A stretch of DNA of 64,000 nucleotides from Cephalopachus bancanus (GCA_027257055.1 JAPVLO010000039.1:6354501-6418500); one strand, 5' to 3'. Positions 12,058 to 24,655 are shown, counted from the first letter of the stretch. A program made the numbers and translations. The notes: generated from the letters alone by a model not told the origin.

Positions 12058-12293
12058 AGTGGAGTCTCACTCTTTCGCCAAGAGTGCAGTGCCGCTCCCG
12101 GCCAGCAGCCTCACCTGCTGGGCTCCGGTGATCCTCCGCTCAGCCTTCCAAGTAGCTGAGTACAGGCATGCGCTACCACCCCGGTGATTTTCGATTTATT
12201 GTAGAGATGAGGTCTCACTGCCCAGCTCTGAACCGCGGTCAGGCATCCACTCACCTCAGCCTCCCAAAGGCCGGATACAGGCTGAGCCAGCCT
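12058..12293 (-). mobile_element. Alu with many small deletions, antisense
   Basis: Flanked by the 14-bp repeat ctggggtatttctt at 12044-12057 and 12294-12307. It has no long poly-T and lacks about 50 nt in scattered 1-6 nt gaps relative to its siblings, several of them in runs of one base. Confidence 0.85.
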
Positions 12294-12372
12294 CTGGGGT
12301 ATTTCTTAGGGCCCTCCTCCTGAGAGGCCCCAATCCCTTACTTAACTCCATGAAACACTAAAAAATCCCATT

Positions 12373-12726
12373 TTTTATTTTTATTTTTTAATTTTAAACA
12401 TATGGGGTACAATTCAGGGTTAGATATACAAATGTTCATTATGCAGGTACCCTTGTTGATGAAGTGTGCCCCCCCTCCCCTGGCAGATTCCCATGACTGC
12501 TAATCCTTTTCTTATAGTATTATGATAATTGTTCAAGGTCTGCTTATGAGTGAGAACACGTGCTACTCTGTTCTTTGTTTCTGTGATAGATCACTCAGTA
12601 TTACAGACTCTAAGTCCATCCAGTTTGCTGTGAAGTTCATGATTTTGTCCTTCTTTATGGCTGTGTAATATCCCATTGTGTATATGTATCACATTTTAAA
12701 AATCCAGTCCTCTTTTGATGGGCAGC
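12373..12726 (-). mobile_element. 5'-truncated L1 3' end, antisense
   Basis: Poly-T start, L1 3'UTR ('gggttagatatacaaatg'), truncated at 'gatgggcagc'. Flanked by the 13-bp duplication aaaaaatcccatt at 12360-12372 and 12727-12739. Confidence 0.88.
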
Positions 12727-12739
12727 AAAAAATCCCATT

Positions 12740-13667
12740 CCTTTCAGCCACTTTCTGCTTCTCTGCCCTGGGCAGCTTCATCAGCAAATGCCTGGAGAGA
12801 GAACCTGTTGCTGAGTGTCAGCCTCTCTTCTCTGACCTCCCTCCTCTCAGGGATCTCGGTCACTTGGGTCTGGCTGCCTCAGCAGGCCCGAGCCCCCATC
12901 TTAATCTCCTCATCCCTGTGATACTTCCTGCAGCTCTCTGGCTTCTCTGCCTCTCAGCAATTGCCCCTGCCCAGGTTCTTAGTGTCCTGTTCAGCCAGTA
13001 CCCCACAGAGAAGAGCCCGCACATGAACAGGGAGTGGGGCTCACCTCAGCGAGCTTCCCAAGTCGTGCTGCAGGTGGCTCTCCAGGCCTTCTGCAGGTAC
13101 CTTCTGAATGACAGCCAGCTTCTCGAGTCCTCAGCTGGTGCTCCTCTGCTGCAAGCTACTCCACTTCAGAGGCAGAGTCTGTTTGCAGAATCCAGAAAGA
13201 GTTACTGGAAAAAAGAGTTGATGAGGACATGGACTGATAAACAGCCAGGCTAGTCCAACTACCAAGACCAAAAGGACATCTCCTAGCTACAGATGTCCTG
13301 TCCAGAGGTGTGCCAGACAATGAGAGAGTGTCAGGGGCACAAGGGCATGTACCTCTGCCCAGCCAAGCATCCTCTGGGACAAAAGACCTCTGCATCCTCA
13401 TCTGAACTCTAGGGTCATAGCTGATGCCCTAACAATGGAGATGGCATGTGTCAGGACATGGTCATTTCTTCCACCAGAAGCTCCTGAAAGAGAACAGGAA
13501 TGTCCTCAACAGAGGCCTACTACCTTGCCCCTGGAGACTTCTGACGACAACTCCAAGTCACTGTCAAGCATCCTGCCTAGGGCTGGCCATGGAGCTCATC
13601 TACAGACACTACTGTTGGTTTCCCATCCCCAGTTTCAATGATGTCTCCCAACAGGCTCCTGCCTCGG
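12740..13667. other. Intronic stretch without recognised content
   Basis: A 191-codon frame crosses the left part, but it starts inside the L1 and has no recognisable domain. I treat it as chance. Confidence 0.4.
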
Positions 13668-13960
13668 TCCCTGCACACTGTCCTTCCACTTGAGCACTCT
13701 GCTCCTCCCTGTCTTGTCCCTCCCTTCACTCAAGCCTCTGGCCAGATATCAACTTTAGTACCATCTGATTTAAATTAGCACATTGTATCCCACTGCTCTG
13801 TCTCTATCCTTTTTTTTCTCACCACTAATCACATCTAGCATATCCTGAACAGTCTCTTCCTACTAGATAAAAGCCCCATGAGAGCTGGCTAAGCCAGCAG
13901 CACCCGGAACAAGGCCTGACCCGAGGCAGGGGCTCACCAAGAATGTGCTTGATGAAAGGT
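13668..13960 (+). repeat. L2-like relic
   Basis: 'gataaaagccccatgagagc' followed by 'ggcaggggctcaccaagaat' matches the layout of an L2 3' end. Old and diverged. Confidence 0.4.
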
Positions 13961-15840
13961 CACCAGAGAGGGACCTTATCCATACAGAGCAGCTTTGGGG
14001 CTTCACTCTCTTCGCCTGCTGGTTTCCCTATTCAGGGTAAGCATCTTGCAAGGGGGACCCCAACTCAGTCCTCTCTGATGAGTGAGTGAAGGGATAGGCT
14101 TTTGCCAGAGTCGGATTCCTAAGCCACCACATCCCGAATCCTAGCAGGATGGAGGCAAGAAAGCAAGGGTGATGAAACAACGCCACAGGATGGCACTAGT
14201 AGAAGAAAGGGCAGTTCTGTGGGCTGAGAAATCTCAGAGCAGTGCTTAGATCAAAACCTTGCCAGAAAGCAGACAACTCAGAACACTTCCCCCTGACATG
14301 GAGAACTTAGGCAAAAGGCTGAGAACTGTTGGGCCACAAACCCCAGGGCGTGCTGGCATGACAAGGAGGGGATGCACACCAGAGCCCAACAGTAGCCTCA
14401 CACGGGTCCGCAGCCCTGGGGCCAGTGCCAGTGTGAAGATGCAGCCCCTATAAACAGTAGCCACCACTGCTATCACCACAGCCCCGTAGGCCTGAATCCA
14501 AAGCGATGCTGTGTTTGTTCTAACTCTGCCCACTCCTTTCCTGGGTGGGGCAGCTGGCAGGGCTGTTTTCCCCACCTTCCCAGGTCCTTTGGGCCACTAG
14601 TCCCCGCCCTCTGTTCACCTTGTCCCCTAGGCATCCTGGACCCCAGAGAGCAAGACACTGAGGCAATGTGGCCCTGCCAGTGGGCAGCTCCACCCACAGT
14701 GTGGCTCCACTGGGTACTTCTCCCACCAACACCCCCATGGGAAGCCATGGGCTCTTATGTTCTTGATAAATGAACTCTTCTCTGGGGGGTGGGGACATGT
14801 GCAGAAACCACTTAAGTGTTTTCATGGAGAACACATGGGGCTCAGCTGTGTAGAGAAGCCATTTGATGGGGAAAAGCTCATGATAATCAAGGCCTTCCCC
14901 TAACGATGGCCTCCAAGACAGATGGCTCCTGAAGCCAGCAGTCAGCCAAGGATGCTGCCTTTCGTTCTGCCCTCAGACTCCCCACTAGCTGTGAGGGGCT
15001 CCCCAGAGGGCTTGCCTCCATTCTCCAACCAGAGGTCCAGGGAGGGGCCTGAGGCATGTAGAGTCCTGCTGGTGGCAAGAGAAAAGCGTCCCTACCACAA
15101 GGAAAACAAGAAAGGCAGCTACAAGACCTCGACCTCTACCCGGAATTGCAGGACTCTGGGCTCCTGGGGAGTGGCATCAGTTCTTACCTCTCATTGTGTA
15201 GACATCAGCTCCCCTTGTGAGGGTGGCTTCTTGGACTCCTGTCCCCATGGCCTTTGTACAGGCACAGCTGCTAGTCGGGGCCATGCCCTCGCCCCAGCAG
15301 GGAGCTGCAGCAAGGCCACACTGGCTGCTGCCAGCCACCCTACCACAGCTGCAGGTGTGGATGACATCTGGGGGCCAGGGATGAGTCCAGCTTGGTCCTC
15401 TGGTCAACCCAGAACCAGAATGGCCAAACACAGGTGGCTTTGTTGGACCTGCTTCCCCACTGTCCAAAGCCTGCTAGAGTCACAAGGCAGGGCAGTGGCT
15501 CTATCCAAGAGCTCATGGGTGAATGGTTCCTTTCCTCACTTGGGCCCATAAGGATGTGCTGATCTTCAGAGGCACCTTGGTCTATAAGTGACAAAGCCAC
15601 AGGAAGCTGGTGAAATGTGATTTGTGGGCAGGTTGCTGCCTAGGCTGGCACCACATCACTTGCTGACCTCCTAGGCCATCTTGCTGCTCCCATTCACACC
15701 GTTAACTAGTTAACAAAAGAAAGAAAAAGGGATTGTTAATAATGTCAGTCAGCTTAGCCAGAAGGTACCACCTATTCTGAAATTTCATGAAGCTTCTGAC
15801 AGGCTATTTTATTTGTTTATGTGTTTTAAAACTCATCCAA
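13961..15840. other. Intronic single-copy stretch
   Basis: Nothing recognised. Moderately GC-rich, no CpG island and no supported exon. Confidence 0.35.
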
Positions 15841-16137
15841 GCCAGGCGTGGCGGCTCACCCCTGTAATCCCAGCACTTTGGGAGGCAGAGGTAAGAGGAT
15901 TTCCTGAGCCCAGGGGTTTGAGACTAGCCTGGCAACTTGGCGAGACCGTATCTCTACAATAAATCAGAAACTTAGCCAGGCATGGTGGCACATGCCTATA
16001 GTTCCAGCTACTTGGAAGGATGACACAGAAGGATCATCTGAGCCCAGCAAGCCAAGACTGTGGTGGCCGTGAGCGTGCCACTGCACTCCAGCCTGGGTGA
16101 CAGTGAGACTCCAACTAAATAAATAAATAAATAAATA
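15841..16137 (+). mobile_element. Alu with an (AAAT)n tail
   Basis: Starts gccaggcgtggcggctcacc, linker 'acaataaatcagaaac', tail aaataaataaataaat. Confidence 0.92.
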
Positions 16138-17525
16138 TTCATCAAGATACAATAACAGGGATTGCTGACCAACTGGAAAACTGGACAACATAATTTTGTC
16201 TTTAGTTACCAGAAAACTGTGCAGGACAATGATCTCAAGAGAAGGGGAACCAGAGAGAGAGTATGTCCTGTGATTGTACCAGTTACATCCAGGAGGTGGG
16301 TTCCAGGCTGCAGTGCAGGGAGGGGAAACAGATAGAACCTGGGTCTCCTGAATTGAGAAGACAGAGTTCAGGCAGGCTGAGATGACTCATATCTGTGGGG
16401 TACAGTATTGCAGAGGAGGGAGCTGCACAGAGAGGCAAAGCAAGAATCTCTTGAGGACTCTTTAGCTGAAGACAGATCTGTGTCTGTGTGAAAGACACCA
16501 CATGAGGCAGCCAGGGAAAGAATCTCTGGAAAGGGGCAGATGAAACAATCCCCAGAGCTCACATAGGATGGGAACGCTGTGTTCCCACAAGCCACCAGAA
16601 AGATTTCCTAATTCGCAAGAGGCCATCGCCCTTAGTAATGGAGCTAAATTTACTGGTTATTGAAGGCAGTTCTGGATCCACCAGAACTAAGCTTAGAAGC
16701 CTCTAAAGGAAAAACCGATTCCAAGGGACTTAACTACTTACCAGACCAAAACCCAAAATTATTTAAAGGAATATAACAAAACTCGGCAGTCAACAATTTA
16801 AAATTCACAATATTCAGCATCCAATACATAATCATTAGGTCTATCAGTCAAGGTCCCATCAGGAGATAGAAGCCACATGGTATTTCAAACAAGGGAAGTT
16901 TAGTCTAAAGAATTATTAGCTACTTACAGAAAATTAAGAGAAAACAGAAGAGAAATCTACAAAATACCCTAGGGTATTTAAGGAAAGGAATCAGACTTGG
17001 GAGAGGGTATGGTCATAGACACCCACTGGGTGGTGGGCTGTCCCAGACCAAAGCTGGGGGTCAAGAATCACCTGTGAGGGTGCTAACAGAATCAGCTAGA
17101 AGGCTGTTTGTGGGAGTGCTGGGAAGCCATTGGGGTAGGTATGTGTTATTGCTGAACTCACCAGAGGAAAGTTGCCAGGAGGCCAGCCGGGATGCCATGG
17201 ATCTCATCAGAAAGCTGCCTACGCATTCCATGTGTCCCACATGCCAGCCTATGTCACAAACATAAGCAAAGCACACAGAACCAAGAAAGGCCCTCTCTCT
17301 TGTGCTCTCCACTGACAAAGGTTAGCATCAGGCAAGGGAGAAATGCTCCAGTTCCACAAGCAGGCAAGGAAGGGTGGATTTAAGAGTTGAAAGGTAGTAA
17401 GTTGATAACTGCTATAACATACATTTAAAAAAAAGAGAACTGTAACCATAAAAATAGAACCTGACCTAGAAATGACAAGGATAAAGGAACTAGCAGACAA
17501 GGGCAAGGACAATAAAGCAGCTATT
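16138..17525. other. Intronic stretch without recognised content
   Basis: No exon and no repeat that I can name. AT-rich, possibly old LTR or LINE debris. Confidence 0.3.
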
Positions 17526-17526
17526 A

Positions 17527-17817
17527 GCAGGGCGCTGCAACTCACTCCTGTAAACCCAGCATTTTGGGAGGCAGAGGTGAGAGAAATGCCTGAGTCCAGG
17601 GCTTTGAGACCAACCTGGGCAGTCTGGCGAGACCTCATCTCTGAAATCAGAAAATTAGTTGGGCACAGTGGTACATGCCTGTGGTTCCAGGTACTTGGAA
17701 GGCGGAGGCAGAAGGATCACCTGAGCCCAGCAAGTTGAGGCTACAAGGGTCACGAGTGTGCCACTGCACTCCAGCCTGGGTAACAGAGTGAGACTCCTAC
17801 TTTAAAAAAAAAAAAAC
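17527..17817 (+). mobile_element. Alu, diverged
   Basis: 5' end reads gcagggcgctgcaactcact; the linker lacks the 'aataaat' part. Poly-A tail at 17804-17816. Confidence 0.88.
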
Positions 17818-18019
17818 TAATAAAATAATAATAATAAAACAGCTATTATAAATAAGCTTCATATATCTAAGAAAATGGGGGAGGGAACGTGAGCATGATG
17901 AGAAACTGGAAGATATAAAAAGATCCAAAGGGAACTTCCAGGAACACTAAAAATAGTCACTGAAATGAAAAAAAGTCCCAAAGGGATTTATATCAGTTAA
18001 ACACCAAAAAAGAAAAGAT

Positions 18020-18336
18020 AGCCGGGCTTGGTGGCTCAGCCTGTAATCCCGCACTTTGGGAGGCTGAGGTGAGTGGATTGCCCAAGCCCGCAGGTTCAAG
18101 ACCTGCCTGGGCAACTTGGCGAGACCTCATCTCTACAATAAGTCAAAAAAAAAAATCAGCCGGGCATGGTAGCTCGTGCCTGTAATTCCGGCTACTTGGA
18201 AGGCTGAGGTAGAAGGATCGCCAGAGCCCAGTGGGTCGAGGCTACAGTGGCCAGGAGCGGCCACTGCACTCCAGTCTGGGCGACAGAGTGAGACTCCAAC
18301 TCAAAAAAAAAAAAAAAAAGAAAAGAAAAAAAAAGG
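18020..18336 (+). mobile_element. Alu, lineage-specific
   Basis: Starts gccgggcttggtggctcagc; a long A-rich tail continues into aaaagaaaagaaaaaaaaa. A likely target duplication is aaaaaagaaaaga on both sides. Confidence 0.93.
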
Positions 18337-18619
18337 GGCTTCAAGGAGGGCTGAGGACACTCAGTCTGGAAGGAGCCATCAGGGTTGCAGGGATTCCTGG
18401 CATTGCTGTTTATGGTTTTATTTAGTTATTTGTTTGTTTTAGAATTCTCCTTTGGGGAATAAATTGCAAGTGTTCAGAGCAAATTCTGGGTTTTCAAGAA
18501 ACGTGACCAAGAGAGTATGTAGTGGTGGTCTGTGCCCACGGGCACCCCATAAGACAGATTTTGAATGATTGGAATAAATTAAAAATACGTGGTTTAAGAT
18601 TTAAAAATAATAATAACAA

Positions 18620-18911
18620 GCCAGGCTCGGTGGCTCAGCCTACAATCTCGCGCCTTTGGGAGGCTGAGGTGAGTGGATTGCTGAGCCCGCGGGTTCGAGA
18701 CTCGCCTGGCCAACTTGGCGAGACCTCATCTCTACAATAAATCAAAATGAGCCGGGCGTGGTAGCGCGTGCCTGTAGTTTCAGCTACCTGGACGGCTGAG
18801 GCGGCAGGATTGCTGGAGCCCAGCAGGTCAAGGCTGCAGTGGCCAGGAGCAGCCACTGCACTCCAGTCTGGGTGACAGAGTGAGAATCCAACTAAAAAAA
18901 AAACAAACAAT
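18620..18911 (+). mobile_element. Alu, lineage-specific
   Basis: Starts gccaggctcggtggctcagc, linker 'acaataaatcaaaatgagc', end 'gaatccaactaaaaaaa'. Confidence 0.93.
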
Positions 18912-19066
18912 AAATGCATTATTGAAAATCAAATTTGAACTCACTACAAGTTAACAGATAAAATTTGGAAAGGAGCAAAACTATCTGGCAATTAAATTCA
19001 CATTGTAGATCTAAAAAAAAATGGTCGAAAGTTCTGCATGCAGAGGCATTTAAAAAATTTATTTCA

Positions 19067-19353
19067 TGCTGGGCTCAGTGGCTCAGCCTGTAATCCCACG
19101 CCTTTGGGAGGCTGAGGCGAGTGGATTGCCTGAGCCTGTGGGTTCGAGACCCACCTGGGCAGGCGAGACCTCATCTCTACAATAAATAAAAAATGAGCCA
19201 GGCATGGTAGCGTGCGCCTGTAATTCCGGCTACTTGGAAGACTGAGGCGGAAGGATCGCTGGAGCCCAGTGGGTCAAGGCTGTGGTGGCCGGGAGTGGTC
19301 ACTGCACTCCAGTATGGGCGACAGAGTGAAACTCCAACACACACACACACACA
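19067..19353 (+). mobile_element. Alu with a (CA)n tail
   Basis: Target duplication aaaaaatttatttca at 19052-19066 and 19354-19368. The tail has become acacacacacacac. Confidence 0.94.
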
Positions 19354-21261
19354 AAAAAATTTATTTCACTACTTTGCAAACAAGATTATATCCTATAAAA
19401 TATTAAGTACCAAACTCCAGAGGCTTGACTCAGGACTATGAAATTATAATTATAGAAAGCCTCTGAAGTTCTTAGAAGCTGAAACATTAAGGAAAAAAAG
19501 AGGAGAAGAACTCCAAAATGAGCACTAGCCAGAGGAAAGGCAAACAGACCTATTGGCAGTTGCCACTAAAGGCAAAGCTCCAGCCACCCAAAAGAGGCCT
19601 GATAAGGATAAACCTGCTAAGGGGGATGGTGTCAGCTGCTACAAATGTGGTCCATCTGGGCACTTGAAGCACAATTGTTCTTGATGGCCTAAGCCCCCAG
19701 GACCTTGTCCAACATCCAGATTAAAAAGCCACTAAAAGAGATGGTGCGGCTTCTCCCGAAGGAGGGAGGGGAACACCTTAACTTGGTGATGGTGGCTATT
19801 GACCGAAGTGGGAGGGGCACGGCCCAGCCCAGCGCTCGTTTGCCATCATCCCAGAGAATCCTTGGGCCTATATGAATGTGGCTGGGTCCAAATTAATTTC
19901 TTAATACCGAGGCTAAGTTTTTAGCCCTTGTGCTCATACTGAACTTCTTTCTCCTAATACCTGCTCTCTAGTGGGAATTAAAGGTGTTCCGAAAGCTAAA
20001 TGTTTCACCTAACAGTTACTAAAAGGTAAATTCAAATTATAACTGTAAAAGGTTATCTATAAATAAAAAGGAAAGCAAAAAGCAAAGGAAAAATATAAAA
20101 AGGTTGTTGGTGTACAAATAAGGTTTTATAAGAAAAAAAGAAGAAATATAAGAAAAAGATATTTTTATCTGAAAAAAGAAATCTTATATGGTAAATTTCT
20201 GTCCTATAATAGATAGTTATCTAAGAATTTTTTAAAAGAACAAAAATAAAATGGTATAAGCACACCAAAAATAGTATGAGGAAAGTTTAATGAAAAATGT
20301 ATATACAGAAGAAATTCTATAAACAATCTAGGCATAATAAAGTCTTTTCTGGATGCAAGTCTCCAAACATTTTTGAATTTCTCTTCAAATTTTATATAAA
20401 ATATACTTGAGTGCCTAGTTCAAATTATAGTCTAAAACAATCTGTCAGGCTACCATTATAGTCCAGAAATACACTAAAAACTCCAAAGGCTGGCATTTGT
20501 AATGAAGCCACAGAAATTAAAGTTGATCATTTAAGTTATGCTAATAACTTCAGGCCTTGTAGGTTTTGTACAAAAGGTAATCAGCCACCTAAAGTTGTCA
20601 AAATGTATGCCTGACTTTATTCATTTTATTGAGCCAGAATCCAGTAATTTCATGCCCACATAACGGTCATGCAAGAATTCCAGTCAGTGCCAGCAAAAAA
20701 TGCCACTGCTGAAACAAATCTGGACACCTCAAGTCAGACAGGGAGAGATTTTCAATCTCTGGCTAGGCAGGACTATGCCCATTGTCAGTTCTGAAGAAAT
20801 TACAGAAGACAGGCCTTCACCCCTCAGCACCCCAAATGATTATGGGATCGAAAAATCTCTAAAGAATAAATAATTAAGGCAGGGTAGCTAGCTAGCACAG
20901 GCTAGACATAAACAAATTTCCTATAGGTAGGTTTTAGAAGGCGTTCAAACGTTTCTAACGCAGGCTGAGTGGCAACCTATCCCACCCCTTGGCAAATCCA
21001 GGGAAAACTCCATCAGATGTCGAACTAGGGCAGTACAATCTTTCAATTTGCGGTTTAGCATAATAATCACTAGAAATCCTTTGGAGACAGGAGTAAACAT
21101 AGGTATTTGGTATTGCATCACTCAGGATCCAAGTCCCTGAAATGGAATTTGTTAAACCTTTAAAACTGTTTAACGGTAGGCCTTTTTTCCTACACCTCTG
21201 AAGGAAATAGAGCCACAAACATAAATGCTCATGAGGAAATGTGTTGTCCACTTGGGACAAA

Positions 21262-21546
21262 TTTTTTTTTTTTGAGTCGGAGTCTCACTCTGTCGCCCAG
21301 ACTGGAGTGCAGTGGCCGCTCCCGGCCACCGCAGCCTCACCTGCTGGTCTCCGGCAATCGTTCCGCCTCAGCCTTCCGAGTAGCTGGAATTATAGGCATG
21401 TGCTACCACGCCCGGCTGATTTTTTGATTTATTGTAGAGATGAGGTCTTGCTGCCCAGGCGGGTCTCGAACCCACGGGATCAGGCAACCTACTCACCTCA
21501 GCCTCCTAAAGGTGTGGGATTACAGGCTGAGCCACCGAGCCTGGCT
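21262..21546 (-). mobile_element. Alu inserted in the endogenous retrovirus, antisense
   Basis: Poly-T, then 'gagtcggagtctcactctgt'. The target repeat is ggacaaatttt on both sides. It is younger than the provirus. Confidence 0.94.
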
Positions 21547-23564
21547 AGGACAAATTTTAATCACAGTTTATAAGCTTATTTCCCTAGACACTTCTTGGAC
21601 TATAAAAAAACTCAAACATCCCAGGGGAGTAAGTGCTGCTAAAAATTGAAGAAAGGAAGAACCCAACCAACAACTGTAAGAAAAGAAAAAAAGACCCTAA
21701 GGGTGGTCCTGTTCCTATACTAGTCTATAGAATTTAAGTACCTAACTTTGCTATCATGATGAAACCCCTCTATGAAGCCTCAAAGGGAGGTGAACAGGAG
21801 CTCCGGCTATGGGAAAAGGCCCAGAAACGGGCCTTTAAATGAATTAAACAGGCTTCTCACCTTTTGAGATTCTTTGTGGGTGGCCACCCCCTCTCGTTAA
21901 GGGCAAACAGGGAGACTTAAAGGAATTAGGAAGTCTTACCCTAAAACAGCAAATGCAAGCCTTAGGTTCAGTCCTAAATGCCATCCATTGTCAAGTCAGA
22001 GAACGTTGCCAATTAGTTTAACTACCAATGCCCATTCTTTTAAGCCAGGTGATATGGTATGGGTAAAAGAGTGAAATGTACAACCTCTAAAGCCCTTCTG
22101 GAGGGGGCCATTTACTGTTCTTTTATTTACCCCAACCATAGTCAAAGTAGCCGAAGTAGTTCCTAGGATCCATTATAGCAGAATTAAGTCAGCCTTCCAG
22201 GACTGGGAGTGCACTCAGATTCGGCAGCTCGAGCCCTGCTCTAGAAGCCTGAGGATTCTTCAAGCCCTGCTTCAATCACACACTGGAAGCTGACTGATTG
22301 ACACATGGCAGAAAATTGAGGATTCAGCTTAAGAACTCAGCAGACATTACTGATAAGCCATTGTTTTGCTTTGTCAACCTTTATATTTGCTAAGCTGTTT
22401 GTCATTTTAATTGCTGTAGAACTAACTTTATTTGCTGTAGAATTAACAGAGGTGTCCCCACTGAACATGTTAAAAAAGGGTTTCATTAGCATTTCTGTTC
22501 TTTCTTGTAATAGGAAGTGTCCTTGTGCTTTTATGTATTTCTGCCTAATTTGGGTGTTTATTGCTTCCCTCACACACCCAGCATGTGCGTGTATAGAAAC
22601 AATCTGGCCAGACGTAAGAGTTTTCCATCGTTATTCATCCCAGCCAGAAGTTTGTTCTGGTGACCAACAAGGCCTGTTTGGTATTGGGCATCTCTTGTGC
22701 AACTAAATGTTCTCAGTGTACTAAAGGGCTATTTTGGACATATGAAAAGGTTGCATATGCCCAGCTCCCAGCATCATGGAAAAGCACATGTACTATAGAA
22801 ATAACCCAGCCAGGATTTTTCCTTCTGCCTAACCCAAGGGGGGATGAACTGGGCATTCCCCTTTATAAAGCCTCAAAACATGAGATGCTCGATCCCTCGA
22901 CCAAGTTCCTAATATAGAAGGAACCCAGTTTTGGAAAGATGATGAATGATCACCCCAGAGAATTATAAATACTTATGGTTCAGACACATGGGCACAAGAT
23001 GGGAGTCGGAAATGTCACACGCCTATATATATATATACTAAATCGCATTATTAGGTTACAAGCTATCTTAGGAATTATAACTAATCAAACAGCCACAGCT
23101 TTTGAGCTTGCTGCTCATCAACAAGCCCAAATGCGCGTAGCTATTGATCAAAACCGCTTAGCTTTGAACTACCTGCTAGTGGAAAAATTTATGTGGTAAA
23201 TTTAATAGCTCTGACTGTTGTTTGCAAATAAATAATAATGGTAAAGTTATAACTGATATAGCCACCAATGTTAGAAGACTTGCCCATGTTCCGGTGCAAA
23301 AATGGCAAGGCATAAAAATCGGCAATTAATTGAAAACATGTTCTTGGGTCTGAGAGGATTTAAGTATATGACTGGATCTGCAGTCCTGTTGGTGGGATCC
23401 TGTCTTATCCTCCCTTGCATAGCCCCAAGAATTATGAACGCCATTTCTAAGTTTATGGAAACAGTTACTGAACGAAAAAAACTGCGGCCCATATAATGTT
23501 AATACACCAAATTAAGGTTGATGATGCTTTAGATCTATAAAAGATCAAGCGTCAAAGGGGGGAA

Positions 23565-24190
23565 TATAGCAGAATGGGGCAAATGCTCAAATGTATATTT
23601 CTTGTGTAATTGAGTAAATGAATGCAGAAACACATGAGTAGCTGCTTCGGGGTCAGCAGTTGGCCCTATGGCAATCACCTGGGATGACAAATTGTCTCCC
23701 ACTAACGCTGTGGCAGGAAGGGAGGCTGGTAGCAGTTAAAGGTATTTCCTTTTGAAAGTCAAGCTGCAAGCTTTAAAGACCCTCCAGGTCGGTTTTGTTT
23801 AAAAAAGCCAAGTAGACAAGGACTGGTGACTTTCATGGAAATGCAAAAGAGTAATTAATTCACAGACTTATCCAAAACCCCTCTTTTGAAGTTGACAGTT
23901 TACAACCCTACTTGCAGACCCTACTGCCCTGCAGTTCCTGGAGACCATTTTTTTTTTTTTTAAAGATCTGATTTTTCTGAACCCACCTTGTAAATTCCAA
24001 AGAGAATGTGTAATCGCTCAACACAACCCACTCCCTTACCTAAATGAAGGTATAAGACCCCGCTTCCCCTGTTCTGCGGGGCTCGACCTGGAAGCAGTAG
24101 CCCTGTTGAGCCTGCCGAGCCAGCCGGTGTAATAAAGTGCCACTTCCTATAATAGTCTCGGTGTCACGATCTCTCTGTCTTCTCGCTACA
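23565..24190 (+). repeat. 3' LTR of the class I endogenous retrovirus
   Basis: Starts tatagc directly after the polypurine tract and ends gctaca, the inverted repeat of tgtagc, so the initial TG has mutated to TA. Polyadenylation signal aataaa is at 24131-24136, followed by a GT/CT-rich U5. Confidence 0.82.
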
Positions 24191-24360
24191 TTAAATTAAA
24201 ATGTCTTAAAAGCAGTCAGGATATAAAGCACATTATGATAAAATGATAAAATACTAATAAAGACAGATAAAAATAGTAGGATAATTCTACTGTAAGTCAG
24301 ATGGCAATTAATTAACATATTTAAAGTACTGAGGAAAAAAAGTCAACTGAAATTCTTTTT

Positions 24361-24655
24361 TTTTTTTTTTTTTTTGAATTGGAGCCTCACTCTGTCGCCC
24401 AGACTAGAGTACAGTGGCCACTCCCGGCCACCACAGCCTCGATCTGCTGGGCTCCAGCGATCCTTCCGCCTCAGCCTTCCAAGTAGCCGGAATTACAGGC
24501 ATGCACTACCACGCCCGGCTAATTTTTTGACTTATTGTAGAGATGAGGTCTCACCAAGTTGCCCAGGCGGGTCTCGAACCCGCGAGCTCAGGCAATCCAC
24601 TCACCTCAGCCTCCCAAAGGCGTGGGATTACAGGCTGAGCCACCGAGCCCGGCTG
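24361..24655 (-). mobile_element. Alu with target-site duplication, antisense
   Basis: Flanked by tgaaattcttttt at 24348-24360 and 24656-24668. Lineage-specific type. Confidence 0.95.

Larger units (their letters stand above)
19470..24190 (+). mobile_element. Class I (gammaretrovirus-like) endogenous retrovirus, 5'-truncated and decayed
   Basis: Internal order is gag-pro-pol-env-LTR. A gag nucleocapsid zinc knuckle C-X2-C-X4-H-X4-C is encoded at 19637-19678. A protease-like stretch follows (the expected catalytic triplet region reads Asn-Thr-Glu at 19903-19911). About 20040-21250 is degenerate and AT-rich. Traces of the RT/RNase H connection lie near 21770-21840 and the integrase C-terminal domain (GDMVWVK, then a TGA at 22072) at 22040-22270. 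An env remnant with a transmembrane-subunit-like segment lies at 22970-23490, then a purine tract aaaggggggaa and the 3' LTR. No 5' LTR is visible, and stops occur in every gene. An Alu is inserted at 21262-21546. Confidence 0.85.

Noticed and set aside
12678..13253. 191-codon frame on the plus strand
   Set aside because: Starts inside an antisense L1 fragment and runs through sequence without recognisable domain or splice context.
19470..23560. Possibility of an intact or co-opted retroviral env (syncytin-like) gene
   Set aside because: Stops and frame breaks in every gene and most of the surface subunit is missing; no long frame remains.
24361..24655. Frames reading [14 protein letters not shown] and similar, seen many times on both strands
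   Set aside because: These are Alu translations; they recur at every Alu in the window.
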